DNA of 64,000 nt from Tardiphaga sp. vice304 (GCF_007018905.1 NZ_CP041402.1:3150001-3214000); one strand, 5' to 3'. Shown: positions 45,208 to 54,548, counted from the stretch's first letter. The notes: generated from the letters alone by a model not told the origin. Translations and numbers: made by a program.

Positions 45208-45571
45208 CTGCGGCTGTGACAAAATAAAGTGGAAGAATCAAATCACGTCGACCCAACTCGCGCTCGTGGCTAATGAATTTCGTCAACTCATCGCGGCAGG
45301 CGCCGCTCTGGAAAAAGAGGGGAGTAATTATTGGTATTAAAAGGCGGGTGGTTTCGATCGCCTGGTCCAACTGGCTCTGCCATCGTTGGCCAAATTGAAT
45401 TCCGTCGATATCTTGAAAGATACTGAATTCTTTGTCGCCAGTTACAACTCTCACTCCAAGCTCTAAGAATGCTCGGAATGAAGTTATGGCGCCTCCGAAG
45501 AAATCGTCGTCCATTCTCGTGTAGCTTAGAAATGCGTCTGGTTAGGGCAAAGCTTGTGTCCTAGTCGGCAT
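45191..45571 (-). pseudogene. TIR-domain protein, broken at both ends
   Basis: The clear TIR core (from an ATG at 45513-45511 on) lacks its first strand unless read through a stop: upstream in frame are MPTRTQALP, a TAA, then PDAFLSYTRMDDDFF, which is the typical TIR beta-A opening. The core contains SIFQDIDGIQFGQRWQSQL, LLIPIITPLFFQSGACRDELTKF (conserved Cys and the catalytic Glu of NADase TIRs) and LILPLYFV, after which the repeat truncates the frame with a meaningless TAAARRAG. GC is low. A nonsense mutation plus 3' loss means no normal TIR protein is made. Confidence 0.8.
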
Positions 45572-45624
45572 CCAAGCTGAAAAGCACATCTAAAGGTTGT
45601 CACACTTGTTGTGGTACGAACAGC

Positions 45625-45653
45625 AAAAAGGCGACCTTACGGCCGCCTTTTTT
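45625..45653 (-). terminator. Rho-independent terminator of nrdJ
   Basis: AAAAAGGCGACC / GGCCGCCTTTTTT with one mismatch and TTAC loop, 44 bp past the nrdJ stop. T-runs on both strands make it bidirectional. Confidence 0.88.
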
Positions 45654-45696
45654 CTTGGATGGCCGGGACAAGCCCGGCCATGACAGCGTTTGATAG

Positions 45697-48600
45697 TTAG
45701 CTGCACCCCGTCGTCGAGCCACACGTATCGCACTTCATGCACGTGCCGTTACGCACCAGCGAGAAGTGGCCGCATTCGCCGCACATCTCGCCCTCATAGC
45801 CTTTGGCTTTCGCTTCTTCGCGACGCTCGGCCTTGCTGGGCTGAGCCGCGGCGGCTGCCGTGCCCGGCTTGCTCCAAGCTTGCGCCTCGAGCTTTTCGGT
45901 CGGCGACAGCGCGCGGTCCGGCTCGGCGGTCTTCAGCGCCGTGGCGGTGCCGGCGGGTCCTTGCGCGGTCGCGGCGTGGCCGGAGGCCAGGGCCGTGACG
46001 TTGCTGGCGCCCTGGCTGCGGGCGCCGCCTTCGGTCGAGGGGGCGGGCTCGCTGCGCATGACGACGAGATTGTCGGTGCGCGAGCGGGTCAGGCCCTTGG
46101 AGACGTATTTGTTGTGGCCGGCCGGCTCCTTGCCTTCCGCCACGCCCTTGCCGAGCGCGTCGAAATGCGTCTCGGTCGGGTCGACATGGGCGAGGTCGAA
46201 GCGGCCCATATAGGAGACCGCGAGTTCGCGGAACACGTAGTCGAGGATCGACGTCGCGTATTTGATGCTGTCGTTGCCCTGCACCGGGCCCGCGGGCTCG
46301 AAGCGGGTGAAGGTGAAGGCGTCGACATATTCCTCCAGCGGCACGCCGTATTGCAGACCGAGCGACACCGCGATGGCGAAGTTGTTGATGAAGGAGCGCA
46401 GCGCCGCGCCTTCCTTGTGCATGTCGATAAAAATCTCGCCGATCCGGCCGTCATCATATTCGCCGGTGCGGACATAGACCTTGTGGCCGCCGACGACCGC
46501 CTTCTGGGTGTAGCCCTTGCGGCGATCCGGCATCTTCTCGCGCTCGCGCATCACCACGATGCGCTCGACCAGGCGCTCCACGACTTTCTCGGCGACGTGC
46601 GCGGTGCGCGCCGCCATCGGCTTCTCCATGAAGCTCTCGATGCCGTCCTCGTCCTCGTCATCATCGGAGATGAGCTGCGAGTTCAGCGGCTGCGACAGTT
46701 TCGAGCCGTCGCGGTACAGCGCGTTGGCCTTCAGCGCCAGCTTCCAGGAGAGCAGATAGGCGTCCTTGCAATCCTCGACGGTGGCGTCGTTCGGCATGTT
46801 GATGGTCTTGGAGATCGCGCCCGAGATGAACGGCTGCGACGCCGCCATCATGCGGATGTGGCTTTCCACCGAGAGGTAGCGCTTGCCGATCTTGCCGCAG
46901 GGATTGGCGCAGTCGAACACGTTGTAGTGCTCGGCCTTCAGGTGCGGGGCGCCTTCCACGGTCATCGCGCCGCAGATGTGCACGTTGGCCGCTTCGATCT
47001 CGCGCTTGGAGAAGCCGACGGCGGCCAAGAGGTCGAAGCCGGGGGCCGCGATCGCTTCCGGCGCGATCTTCAACGTGTCGCGGAGGAAGTCTTCGCCAAA
47101 CGTCCACTTGTTGAAGGCGAACTTGATGTCGAAGGCGGTCGGCAAGGCTGCCTCGACCTTCTTCAGCGCTTCGTCGGTAAAGCCCTTGGCCTTCAGCGTC
47201 GAGACGTTGATGCCGGGCGCGTTGCTCAGCGAGCCATGGCCGACCGCATAGGCCTCGATCTCGGCGATCTCGCTCTCGCGATAGCCGAGCACGCGGAGTG
47301 CTGCGGGCACGGCGCGGTTGATGATCTTCCAGTAGCCGCCACCGGCGAGCTTCTTGAACTTCACCAGTGCGAAGTCGGGCTCGATGCCGGTGGTGTCGCA
47401 ATCCATGACGAGGCCGATGGTGCCGGTCGGCGCCACGACCGTGGTCTGGGCGTTGCGGTAGCCGTGTAGTTCGCCGAGTTCGAGCGCGAGATCCCAGGCC
47501 GCCTTGGCGTGGGTGACGATGTCGGCCTGCGGGCAGGAGGCGTGGTCGAGCGGCACCGGATTGACGGCGAGGCCTTCATAGCCGCGGGATTCGGCATGCG
47601 CCGCGCGGCGATGGTTGCGGATCACGCGCAGCATGTGGGCTGCGTTCTTCTTGTAGCCGGGGAACGGGCCGAGTTCTTTCGCCATCTCAGCCGACGTCGC
47701 ATAGGACACGCCGGTCATGACCGCGGTGAGGGCACCGCACAGCGCACGACCTTCCTTGGAGTCGTAGGACAGGCCCATCGACATCAGCAGGCCGCCGATG
47801 TTGGCATAGCCGAGGCCAAGGGTGCGGAATTCGAACGACAGCTCCGCAATCGGCTTCGACGGGAACTGCGCCATCATGACGGAGATCTCGAGCACCATGG
47901 TCCACAGGCGGCAGAGGTGCTCGTAGGCGTCGATGTCGAAGCGGTTGGTCGCGACATCGTGGAACGTCAGCAAATTGGCCGAGGCCAGGTTGCAGGCTGT
48001 GTCGTCGAGGAACATGTATTCGGAGCAGGGGTTGCTGGCGCGGATGTCGCCCGACGACTTGCAGGTGTGCCAGTCGTTCATTGTGGTGTTGAAGTGCAGG
48101 CCGGGATCGGCCGAGGCCCAGGCGGCGTAGCCGATCTTCTCCCAGAGGTCACGCGCCTTCAGCGTCTTCATGACCTTGCCGTCCTTGCGGGCGATCAGGT
48201 CCCAATTTCCATTGGTCTCCACCGCGCGCAGGAAGTCGTCCTTCAGCGAGACGGAATTGTTGGAGTTCTGGCCGGCGACGGTGAGGTAGGCCTCCGAATC
48301 CCAGTCGGTGTCGTAGACCGGGAAGTCGATCTCCTTGTAGCCCTGGCGGGCGTACTGGATGACGCGCTTGATGACATTGTCATTGACCAGCGAGCGGCGC
48401 GCGAGCTTGATCTCGCGGCGCAGCGCCGGGTTCTTCTCGGGATCGAAGCAGTCGTCGCCGGAGCCTTCGCAATTGACGCAGGCCTTCAGGATCGCCTTGA
48501 GGTGCTTCTGGTTCATCTTCGAACCGGTGACGAGGGCCGCGACCTTCTGCTCTTCCTTCACCTTCCAGTCGATATAGGCTTCGATATCCGGATGGTCGGC

Positions 48601-49452
48601 GTCGACCACCACCATCTTGGCGGCGCGGCGCGTGGTGCCGCCCGACTTGATCGCGCCCGCGGCGCGGTCGCCGATCTTCAGGAACGACATCAGGCCGGAG
48701 GAGCGTCCGCCGCCCGACAGCTTCTCGCCTTCGCCGCGCAGGCGGGAGAAGTTGGAACCGGTGCCGGAGCCGTACTTGAACAGACGGGCTTCGCGGACCC
48801 AGAGGTCCATGATGCCGCCTTCATTGACCAGATCGTCCTCGACGCCCTGAATGAAGCAGGCGTGCGGCTGCGGGTGCTCGTAGGACGATTTCGACTTGGT
48901 CAGCTTGCCGGTCTTCCAGTCGACGTAATAATGGCCCTGGCCGGGACCGTCGATGCCATAGGCCCAGTGCAGGCCGGTGTTGAACCACTGCGGCGAATTC
49001 GGCGCGACCATCTGCTTGGCGAGCATGTAGCGCAGCTCGTCGTGGAAGGCGTGCGCGTCTTCCTCGGAAGTGAAGTACGAGCCCTTCCAGCCCCAATAGG
49101 TCCAGCAGCCGGCGAGGCGGTCGAACACCTGCTTGGACGACAGCTCCGAGACGAAGCGCTCTTTCTCGGGCAGGACGGCCAGCGCCTCGGTGTCGGGCAC
49201 CGAGCGCCACAGCCACGACGGCACGGTCTCTTCCTCGACCTTCTTCAGGCGGGCGGCGACGCCGGCCTTGCGGAAATATTTCTGCGCCAGCACGTCGGAG
49301 GCAACCTGCGACCAGGAATCGGGGACTTCGACATTCTCCAGCTTGAACACCACGGAGCCGTCCGGGTTGCGGATCTCGGAGGTCGTGTGACGGAAGTTGA
49401 TCCCGGCATAGGGCGACTGGTCCGTGGTGGTGTAGCGGCGATTGATCTTCAT
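45697..49452 (-). CDS. nrdJ: Adenosylcobalamin-dependent ribonucleotide reductase (class II)
   Basis: A 1251-aa enzyme that makes deoxyribonucleotides with B12 instead of a di-iron/tyrosyl subunit. N-terminal nucleotide-binding region; catalytic core with [24 protein letters not shown], and [18 protein letters not shown], which contains the Cys/Asn/Glu active-site set; [12 protein letters not shown] downstream. The C-terminus has a zinc-ribbon with reactive Cys ([26 protein letters not shown]). Start ATG 49452; the upstream extension overlaps structured leader. Length is usual for the alphaproteobacterial NrdJ. It should let the cell make DNA at low oxygen. Confidence 0.96.
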   Translation of the reverse strand: MKINRRYTTTDQSPYAGINFRHTTSEIRNPDGSVVFKLENVEVPDSWSQVASDVLAQKYFRKAGVAARLKKVEEETVPSWLWRSVPDTEALAVLPEKERFVSELSSKQVFDRLAGCWTYWGWKGSYFTSEEDAHAFHDELRYMLAKQMVAPNSPQWFNTGLHWAYGIDGPGQGHYYVDWKTGKLTKSKSSYEHPQPHACFIQGVEDDLVNEGGIMDLWVREARLFKYGSGTGSNFSRLRGEGEKLSGGGRSSGLMSFLKIGDRAAGAIKSGGTTRRAAKMVVVDADHPDIEAYIDWKVKEEQKVAALVTGSKMNQKHLKAILKACVNCEGSGDDCFDPEKNPALRREIKLARRSLVNDNVIKRVIQYARQGYKEIDFPVYDTDWDSEAYLTVAGQNSNNSVSLKDDFLRAVETNGNWDLIARKDGKVMKTLKARDLWEKIGYAAWASADPGLHFNTTMNDWHTCKSSGDIRASNPCSEYMFLDDTACNLASANLLTFHDVATNRFDIDAYEHLCRLWTMVLEISVMMAQFPSKPIAELSFEFRTLGLGYANIGGLLMSMGLSYDSKEGRALCGALTAVMTGVSYATSAEMAKELGPFPGYKKNAAHMLRVIRNHRRAAHAESRGYEGLAVNPVPLDHASCPQADIVTHAKAAWDLALELGELHGYRNAQTTVVAPTGTIGLVMDCDTTGIEPDFALVKFKKLAGGGYWKIINRAVPAALRVLGYRESEIAEIEAYAVGHGSLSNAPGINVSTLKAKGFTDEALKKVEAALPTAFDIKFAFNKWTFGEDFLRDTLKIAPEAIAAPGFDLLAAVGFSKREIEAANVHICGAMTVEGAPHLKAEHYNVFDCANPCGKIGKRYLSVESHIRMMAASQPFISGAISKTINMPNDATVEDCKDAYLLSWKLALKANALYRDGSKLSQPLNSQLISDDDEDEDGIESFMEKPMAARTAHVAEKVVERLVERIVVMREREKMPDRRKGYTQKAVVGGHKVYVRTGEYDDGRIGEIFIDMHKEGAALRSFINNFAIAVSLGLQYGVPLEEYVDAFTFTRFEPAGPVQGNDSIKYATSILDYVFRELAVSYMGRFDLAHVDPTETHFDALGKGVAEGKEPAGHNKYVSKGLTRSRTDNLVVMRSEPAPSTEGGARSQGASNVTALASGHAATAQGPAGTATALKTAEPDRALSPTEKLEAQAWSKPGTAAAAAQPSKAERREEAKAKGYEGEMCGECGHFSLVRNGTCMKCDTCGSTTGCS

Positions 49453-49769
49453 GGTCGTGCCCCGTCTGTGCCGACAAGCCCCCAGGGGGGCGCCGGCGGT
49501 TGCATTGCTGTCGCGATCCCCGAAAGGGACCGTATGTTGATTTCGGAGCATGCGTTGGCCGGCGTGCCGGCCACCCGGAAGTGCCGGGGTCATGCTCAAC
49601 GCGTTACCGTGCCACCCGAGCCATTGTTCGGCTCATCGTGACCACCAAAAGGTCGCCCGTTCAGGGACAGACCGACCCATCCCCGAAAGCTGACAAGGCT
49701 GTCGGAGCGGTCATTCTGGAACCCTTTTGGGGAGCGTCCGGATGCCTATCTCGCTACCCGCACCGGACG
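49453..49769 (-). promoter_or_regulatory. Long structured leader of nrdJ
   Basis: A predicted 317-nt 5' UTR with at least six stems (window coordinates): 49735-49741 with 49763-49769 (7 bp, at the very 5' end); GAGCC/GGCTC 49618-49634; CCCGG/CCGGG 49574-49588; GGCCGGC/GCCGGCC 49557-49572; GATCCC/GGGACC 49515-49531; GCCCCC/GGGGGC 49478-49491, near the start codon. Two further stems compete: GAGCATG/CATGCTC (49546-49552 with 49591-49597) and GCGTTG/CAACGC (49552-49557 with 49597-49602). No cobalamin-riboswitch B12 box was found. The region may be a regulatory RNA controlling nrdJ. Confidence 0.6.
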
Positions 49770-49775
49770 TTTCGA

Positions 49776-49804
49776 AAACTAGGCCGACTCCCTGCACCCG
49801 TCAA
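49776..49804 (-). promoter_or_regulatory. Sigma70-type promoter of nrdJ
   Basis: TTGACG at 49804-49799, a 17-bp spacer and TAGTTT at 49781-49776 on the minus strand. The predicted start site near 49769 falls at the first base of the 5' stem. Confidence 0.55.
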
Positions 49805-50075
49805 GAACTAGTACGAGTTCCTAAACCAATTACTAAATATGGTGGGAAGCGGGGCTTGGAGGGCACCCGATTGCTGGCAAGTATCGGTGAGTCCTCACGG
49901 AATCGGAAGCCGAATTATTTCAATTTGTCCGGGTTGTCGAAGCTGCGCCCGTTGTTCACAGGCCAACTTTATTTTGTCATCGAACCATTGCTTTTGCGAG
50001 ACTCAGGCGGGGCGGCAAGGGTGTGCAAAAGGCCAGTCGCGGTTCCCCGCGAGGCAGGCTGGAGCGCGTGGTCTT
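49805..50075. other. Intergenic region upstream of nrdJ promoter
   Basis: 271 bp of lower GC with no gene. It contains the short palindrome AACTAGTACGAGTT just above the nrdJ promoter (49806-49819), possibly an operator. Confidence 0.35.
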
Positions 50076-50533
50076 CTAGGCCCGCATGGCCGGGCGGAAC
50101 CGCCTCAGGCCCGGATCGATCGTGCCGGGTTGCTCGAGGGCACGACCGATCGTACCGGCGATCGCGTTCGCCTGCAGCGCGTGGTCGGTCGGCACATGGA
50201 GCACCCGCGCGATGCCCTGCGTCGCCAGCACCGCGGCCATCGCGGGGGGCATTCCGGCGGTGTCGACCAGCGCGTCGATCGGGCCATGGCAGGCCTCGGC
50301 GATCAGCAGGAACGCCCGCAGGCTGCCGCGGCTCGTGACGTCGAGTTCTTGGTAGCTCGCGCTGCCGGCCCGCGTGATCGCGCCAGCCAGCGCCGCAAGC
50401 CGGTCGAGGCTTCGGCCGCCGAGCATCACCTTGTAGCCCTGCGACGCCAGATGGCGGGCGATGGCTTCGCCGATCGCGCTGCCGGAATCGGTGATCAGGA
50501 CGAGTTTGCGCGAGATGCAGGAGGGGGGGTCAT
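50076..50533 (-). pseudogene. Short-chain dehydrogenase/reductase, frameshifted and internally deleted
   Basis: The frame has an SDR start KLVLITDSGSAIGEAIARH (weak GxxxGxG), MMLGGRSLDRLAALAGA, ELDVTSRGSL and GPIDALVDTAGMPP, the place of NAG. It then jumps to an SDR C-terminal pattern (ANAIAGTIGRALEQPGTIDPGLRRFRP) with no Tyr-x-x-x-Lys. The initiator ATG (50533) is out of frame by a C7 tract (50523-50529); eight C would restore it. Both a slippage and an internal loss of about 80 residues are inferred. The adjoining AraC fragment suggests a decayed divergent pair. Confidence 0.7.
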
Positions 50534-50646
50534 GGCAGGCTCCGCCGGGGCTGTGCGGGAGCGCGCTCCCGGCCGTTGCTTATGCCGGCAGATGCCGTTC
50601 CGGCGTTATCGCGATCCTGCGAGATTCATGCACGATCCTGCAAAAC

Positions 50647-50742
50647 GACCCGTCGCAGTTCAGCCGCGAATACAGCCGCCTGTACGGCCAGTCGCCGCTG
50701 CGCGACGCCAGCGCCGCGCGGCTGCAGGTGGCGGCGGAGTAG
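50647..50742 (+). pseudogene. C-terminal remnant of an AraC-family regulator
   Basis: The 31 codons before TAG 50742 read DPSQFSREYSRLYGQSPLRD then ASAARLQVAAE, the characteristic second helix-turn-helix end of AraC regulators (ESPSQFSREYRRxFGxxP). Nothing upstream continues this in frame. It is divergent from the SDR pseudogene, the usual arrangement of an AraC-type activator with its oxidoreductase target. Confidence 0.7.
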
Positions 50743-50849
50743 CGAGGCCCCTCCAGCATCGCGCGCGCATGGCGCGCCTGCGTCGCCGGGCATTGGTCCG
50801 GGCCGGGCGGCGGTGTAGGCGTTGCTTCCGTTCATCAGCCGGTCCGCCC

Positions 50850-51749
50850 ATGTCAGTCTCCGAACCTCCCGTCTCTCGCGCGCGCATCGCGCCGCTGGGC
50901 CTGCTGTTTCTCGCAATCACCTCGGTCGGCTGGGGGCTGAACTGGCCGGTGATGAAGTTCCTGATCGCCGAGCTGCCGCCGCTCACCGCGCGCGGCTTCA
51001 CCGGCATCATCGGCGGCAGCCTGCTGGCCGCGCTGGCGCTGTGGCGCGGCGAGAGCCTTCGCGTGGCGCCGGCGCAGTGGGGGCCATTGATCGTGCTGGC
51101 GCTGCTCAACGTCACCGGATGGATGGCGCTGATGGGGCTGGCGCTGCTGTGGCTGCCGGGCGGCGAGGCCGCGGTGATCGCCTACACGATGCCGGTATGG
51201 GCGGCGGTGCTGGCCTGGTGGATCCTGGGCGAGCGGATGTCGCTGTCGCGGATCTTGGCGATGGTGATGGCCTTCGCCGGCATTACCGCGCTGATGGGCG
51301 CCGATGGCCTCTCCACCAGCGCGGAGAAGCTGCCGGGCGTGGCGCTGGCGCTGCTCGGCGCGTTCGGCTTCGCGCTCGGCACGGTGCTGGCGAAGCGCTT
51401 CAGGCTGGCGCTGCCGCTCCTGACATCGACGGCGTGGCAGATCGGGATCGGTTGCGTGCCGGTGGCACTGCTCGGGCTCATCTTCGAAACGCCGAACTTC
51501 GCGGCCTTGTCATCGACCGGCTGGAGCCTGCTGGCCTACATTGTCATCGTGCCGTTCTGCATCGCCTATCTGTGCTGGTTTGCGGCGCTGAAAATGCTGC
51601 CGGCGTCGGTCGCGGCGATTGGTACCATGGCGGTGCCGGTGATCGGCGTGGTCGTCTCGGCGATCGCGTTGCACGAGCCGCTCGGGATTGGCCAGATCGC
51701 CGCGCTGGTACTGACGCTGGCCGGCGTGATGCTGGCGACGCGCAGCTAG
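50850..51749 (+). CDS. EamA family (DMT) transporter
   Basis: A 299-aa protein with ten predicted helices in two EamA repeats: AITSVGWGLNWPVMKFLIAELPPLTARGFTGII at the N-terminus, and AAFGFALGTVLAKR-like and AIGTMAVPVIGVVVSAIALHEPLG at the second repeat's end. Drug/metabolite transporters of this group export amino acids, purines or similar. Start ATG 50850. It is convergent with the histidine kinase gene by 13 bp. Confidence 0.9.
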   Translation: MSVSEPPVSRARIAPLGLLFLAITSVGWGLNWPVMKFLIAELPPLTARGFTGIIGGSLLAALALWRGESLRVAPAQWGPLIVLALLNVTGWMALMGLALLWLPGGEAAVIAYTMPVWAAVLAWWILGERMSLSRILAMVMAFAGITALMGADGLSTSAEKLPGVALALLGAFGFALGTVLAKRFRLALPLLTSTAWQIGIGCVPVALLGLIFETPNFAALSSTGWSLLAYIVIVPFCIAYLCWFAALKMLPASVAAIGTMAVPVIGVVVSAIALHEPLGIGQIAALVLTLAGVMLATRS

Positions 51750-51762
51750 CAAAGTCCGTTGG

Positions 51763-52959
51763 CTAGACCGACACCGCCGCCAAGGGCACGCGGACGCTGA
51801 AATGCGAGCCGCGGGCGAGGGTGGATTGCAGCGTGATGGCATGTCCGAGCGCTTCGGCGCTGCGCCGCACGATCGACAGGCCGAGGCCGAGGCCTTCGCT
51901 GGCGGGATTGATCTGGTGGAACGCCTCGAAGATCGCATCGCGCTGTTCGGCGGCGATGCCTGGGCCGGAATCCATCACCTCGACACTCAGCTCATGGCCG
52001 CGGCGGCGGCAGCCGACCAGCACGCGGCCCTGCGCGGTGTATTTGATGGCATTGCCGACGAGGTTGCCGAGGATGGCGCGCAGCATGGTGGGATCGGACA
52101 CCACGCGCGCCTTCGACGGAACCACCACCAGATCGAGCCCCTTGGCCTCGGCGTGCAGACGCCAGTTGGCGACGATGGAGTCGAACACTTCGGCGATCCC
52201 GAAGGATTTCAGCGCCGGCACGCCGTAACCGGTCTGCAGCACCGAGGTTTCGGCGAGCCGGTCGAGTTCTTCAGCCATCCGCATGCCGGCGTCGATGGCA
52301 TAGCCGAGCCGGGTGCGGTCCTTTTCGTCGGTCAATTTGTTGCGGATGCGGTCGATCGCCATGATCATGACCTGCAGCGGCTGCTTGAGGTCGTGACCGG
52401 CCACCGCCATCAGGCGGCTGATGTTGCGCTGCAGCCGGTCCGACAGCACCAGTGCGCGGCGAAACTCCATTTGCGACATCACCTGACGGGCAAGGGCTGC
52501 CAGCACATCGCGCTGCTCCGGCGAAAGCACCCGCGGCTTGTCGTCGAGCACGCAGACCGTGCCGAGCGGCAGGCCGTCCGGCGTGCGCAGCAGCGCGCCC
52601 GCATAGAAGCGGATATGCGGCATGCCGATCACCAGCGGATTGCCGTCGAAACGCGGATCCTGGGTGGTGTCCTCGACCTCGAGAAAACTGTGCTCGAACA
52701 GCGCATGCGCACAGATCGATTCCGCCAGCGCAGTCTCGCGCGGCTCAAACCCATGCTGGGATTTGAACCATTGCCGGCCCTCATCGACCAAGCTGATCAG
52801 CGCGACTGGCGTCTGACAGACATAGCTCGCGATTTTGGTGATGTCGTCGAACGAGGATTCGGCCGCCGTGTCGAGAATCCCGTAGGAGCGCAGCGCCTTC
52901 AGGCGCACCGTCTCGTTGGCATGCAGGTCGGCGGCTTTGTGCTGATTGGAAGAGTTCAC
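51763..52959 (-). CDS. GAF-domain sensor histidine kinase
   Basis: A 398-aa cytoplasmic kinase from GTG 52959, chosen because the family begins NETVRLKALRSYGILDT. GAF at about 20-160 (FKSQHGFEPRETALAESICAHAL). Kinase: His in VAGHDLKQPLQVM, N box NLVGNAIKYT, D box DSGPGI, G box GLGLGLSIV. An upstream extension to 53118 is possible but less likely. No partner response regulator is linked. The ligand of the GAF (often a chromophore or small molecule) is unknown. Confidence 0.88.
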   Translation of the reverse strand: MNSSNQHKAADLHANETVRLKALRSYGILDTAAESSFDDITKIASYVCQTPVALISLVDEGRQWFKSQHGFEPRETALAESICAHALFEHSFLEVEDTTQDPRFDGNPLVIGMPHIRFYAGALLRTPDGLPLGTVCVLDDKPRVLSPEQRDVLAALARQVMSQMEFRRALVLSDRLQRNISRLMAVAGHDLKQPLQVMIMAIDRIRNKLTDEKDRTRLGYAIDAGMRMAEELDRLAETSVLQTGYGVPALKSFGIAEVFDSIVANWRLHAEAKGLDLVVVPSKARVVSDPTMLRAILGNLVGNAIKYTAQGRVLVGCRRRGHELSVEVMDSGPGIAAEQRDAIFEAFHQINPASEGLGLGLSIVRRSAEALGHAITLQSTLARGSHFSVRVPLAAVSV

Positions 52960-53121
52960 GGAACCTGCTTTGAGCGGCGCGGCGATCTCAGCCGGTACGC
53001 CAACTAATACGCATGACGGGCCGCAGCGTTTCGCGGCACGGGTACCATTCATAGCCGTTACCGATGTTACCCGCAAACGGCGCCCGGAGGCACCGTACTC
53101 ACCACAATCGTTCGTCACGCG

Positions 53122-53667
53122 TTACGGACAGGCGTGCCGCAAGCCATCGTACCCGAGATAGGTTCCGGTGCGGACATTGTACGACTTGTAGGTCTGGATG
53201 CAGTAGTTCACGTCGCCACCGGCGGGCGCGACTTCGACGATCTCGGCACCGTCATCGTAAGGTGCATCATAGGCTCCATAGGAACCGTAGGAACCGTAAT
53301 ACGGGCTGCCGCCATAGTAGCCGTTGCCGTAGCCGTAGGCGCCGGACGCCAGGGCGCCGCCGATCAGGGCACCGGCTACCAGTCCGCCGCCGCCACGTCC
53401 GTAACCGCCACGATGCCAGCCGCCACCGCCGCCGAAGCGCGGTCCACCGGCAAATGCACCGCGGTTGAAACCGCCGCCACCGCCGCCGAAGCGCGGACCA
53501 CCACCGCCGCCGCGGAATCCGCCGCCGCCACCACCGTGGAATCCACCACCACCACCGGGGCCGCCGCCGCTGAACGGCTTGGCCTGTGCAAAGCTCTCCG
53601 TCGAGGTCGCCAAAGGTACAGCCAGAGCCATCACGGCCACGGCACCCATCGTTTTCAGATTGATCAT
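53122..53667 (-). CDS. BA14K family secreted protein, glycine-rich
   Basis: A 181-aa protein. ATG 53667 follows AGGAG with 7-bp spacing; earlier starts lack a signal peptide. Signal peptide (MGAVAVMALAVPLATSTESFAQ), then about 75 residues of Gly-rich low complexity, then a hydrophobic GGGLVAGALIGGALAS segment, and the C-terminal BA14K motif VNYCIQTYKSYNVRTGTYLGYDGLRHACP with two Cys. In Brucella BA14K is an immunoreactive, lectin-like protein. It probably sits in the envelope. Confidence 0.85.
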   Translation of the reverse strand: MINLKTMGAVAVMALAVPLATSTESFAQAKPFSGGGPGGGGGFHGGGGGGFRGGGGGPRFGGGGGGFNRGAFAGGPRFGGGGGWHRGGYGRGGGGLVAGALIGGALASGAYGYGNGYYGGSPYYGSYGSYGAYDAPYDDGAEIVEVAPAGGDVNYCIQTYKSYNVRTGTYLGYDGLRHACP

Positions 53668-53901
53668 CCTATTCTCCTGCATGTGATGCCGCTCTAACCG
53701 GTCCGAGGGGCGGGCGTTCCAAATCCTCCGCACACCACTTGGTGATGCGATGCCCTTGCGGATGCCGGATGCGAATGCCGCGGAGGCGCAGGTGCCCGCT
53801 GATGCTGTGGCGATCGGTGGCGCGGCGCGGGCGCAGCCAACTGGACAATTGCGCTTGCGGATGGCATCACAGGCCCAGCAATCATCCAACCGGCTGGCGT
53901 C

Positions 53902-54312
53902 ATGAAGCTGTTTCTGCTGAAATTTTTCACCTGGTGGAGCGGCCAGACCTTTGGCACGCAATTGTGGACCTGGCGATTCGGCGAACTCGTCGGTCAGGAC
54001 GAGGCGGGCAACACCTATTACCGCACCAAAGGTGGCGTGATCGACCCCACGCTGGGTTTCCAGCGGCGCTGGGTGGTCTATAACGGCACGGTCGAGGCCT
54101 CCCGGGTACCGCCGTCATGGCACGGCTGGCTGCACCATACCGTCGATGTCGCCCCCACCGAGGAGACCTACGTCGCCAAGGAATGGCAGAAGCCGCACGT
54201 GCCGAATCTGACGGGCACGCCCTATGCCTACCGTCCCGCCGGCTCCACGCTGGCCTCCGGCCACCGTCCCAAGGCGACCGGCGACTATCAGCCCTGGACG
54301 CCGGGCAACTAG
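53902..54312 (+). CDS. NDUFA12-family subunit of respiratory complex I
   Basis: A 136-aa protein, homologue of mitochondrial NDUFA12 (17.2 kDa). Family pattern: FTWWSGQTFGTQLWTWRFGELVGQDEAGNTYYR, RRWVVYNGTVEASRVPPSWHGWLHHTVDVAPTEE, and KPHVPNLTGTPYAYRPAGSTL. In alphaproteobacteria it is an accessory subunit of NADH:quinone oxidoreductase, coded away from the nuo operon. The gene order NDUFA12-DUF2155-aat is typical of the order Rhizobiales. Confidence 0.93.
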   Translation: MKLFLLKFFTWWSGQTFGTQLWTWRFGELVGQDEAGNTYYRTKGGVIDPTLGFQRRWVVYNGTVEASRVPPSWHGWLHHTVDVAPTEETYVAKEWQKPHVPNLTGTPYAYRPAGSTLASGHRPKATGDYQPWTPGN

Positions 54313-54475
54313 TCTTTCGACGTCTCCAGTCTTGCCGCCGCGCGGGTCATCGCATCGCTGCGCCCAGTCCGCTCTGCCATCCTCGCCTTGACCATCCCCA
54401 GGACTTCGGTCCGGTCAGGTCGAGCTGGGTCAGGTTGGGAAACAGCAGCAGGCCGATATGCAGGGGCGTGGTCAT
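54309..54475 (-). pseudogene. DJ-1/PfpI family (isonitrile hydratase-like) remnant with internal deletion
   Basis: The ATG at 54475, with GGAG upstream, begins MTTPLHIGLLLFPNLTQLDLTGP, the N-terminus of isonitrile hydratase-like DJ-1 proteins. The frame then becomes nonsense (KSWGWSRRGW...). A different frame from about 54411 reads EVLGMVKARMAERTGRSDAM and TRAAARLETSKD to a TAG at 54309, the C-terminal pattern of the same family. The central about 170 residues, including the nucleophile Cys, are missing. It overlaps the NDUFA12 stop by 4 bp. Confidence 0.7.
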
Positions 54476-54510
54476 GGTAGGTACTCCATCGCGGCACGGT
54501 GCGCGGTCGC

Positions 54511-54548
54511 AGGGTGGGCAAAGGCGCTTTGGCGCCGTGCCGACCATA
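54511..54548. repeat. Truncated copy of the GTAGGGTGGGCAAAG repeat
   Basis: AGGGTGGGCAAAGGCGCTTTGGCGCCGTGCCGACCAT, one arm of the 133-bp element at 21717-21849. Confidence 0.6.

Noticed and set aside
47509..49641. A 710-codon open frame on the plus strand opposite nrdJ
   Set aside because: Arg/Gly/Val/Asp-biased text with no family features; a mirror of the high-GC third codon positions of nrdJ.
49453..49769. Classical cobalamin riboswitch upstream of nrdJ
   Set aside because: No B12-box-like sequence or GCCACTG element found in the leader.
49839..50850. In-frame 337-codon extension upstream of the EamA gene
   Set aside because: No family match; overlaps SDR and AraC remnants and lacks hydrophobic segments; ATG 50850 matches the family start.
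53465..53686. Proline-rich plus-strand frame
   Set aside because: Antisense of the glycine codons of the BA14K gene.
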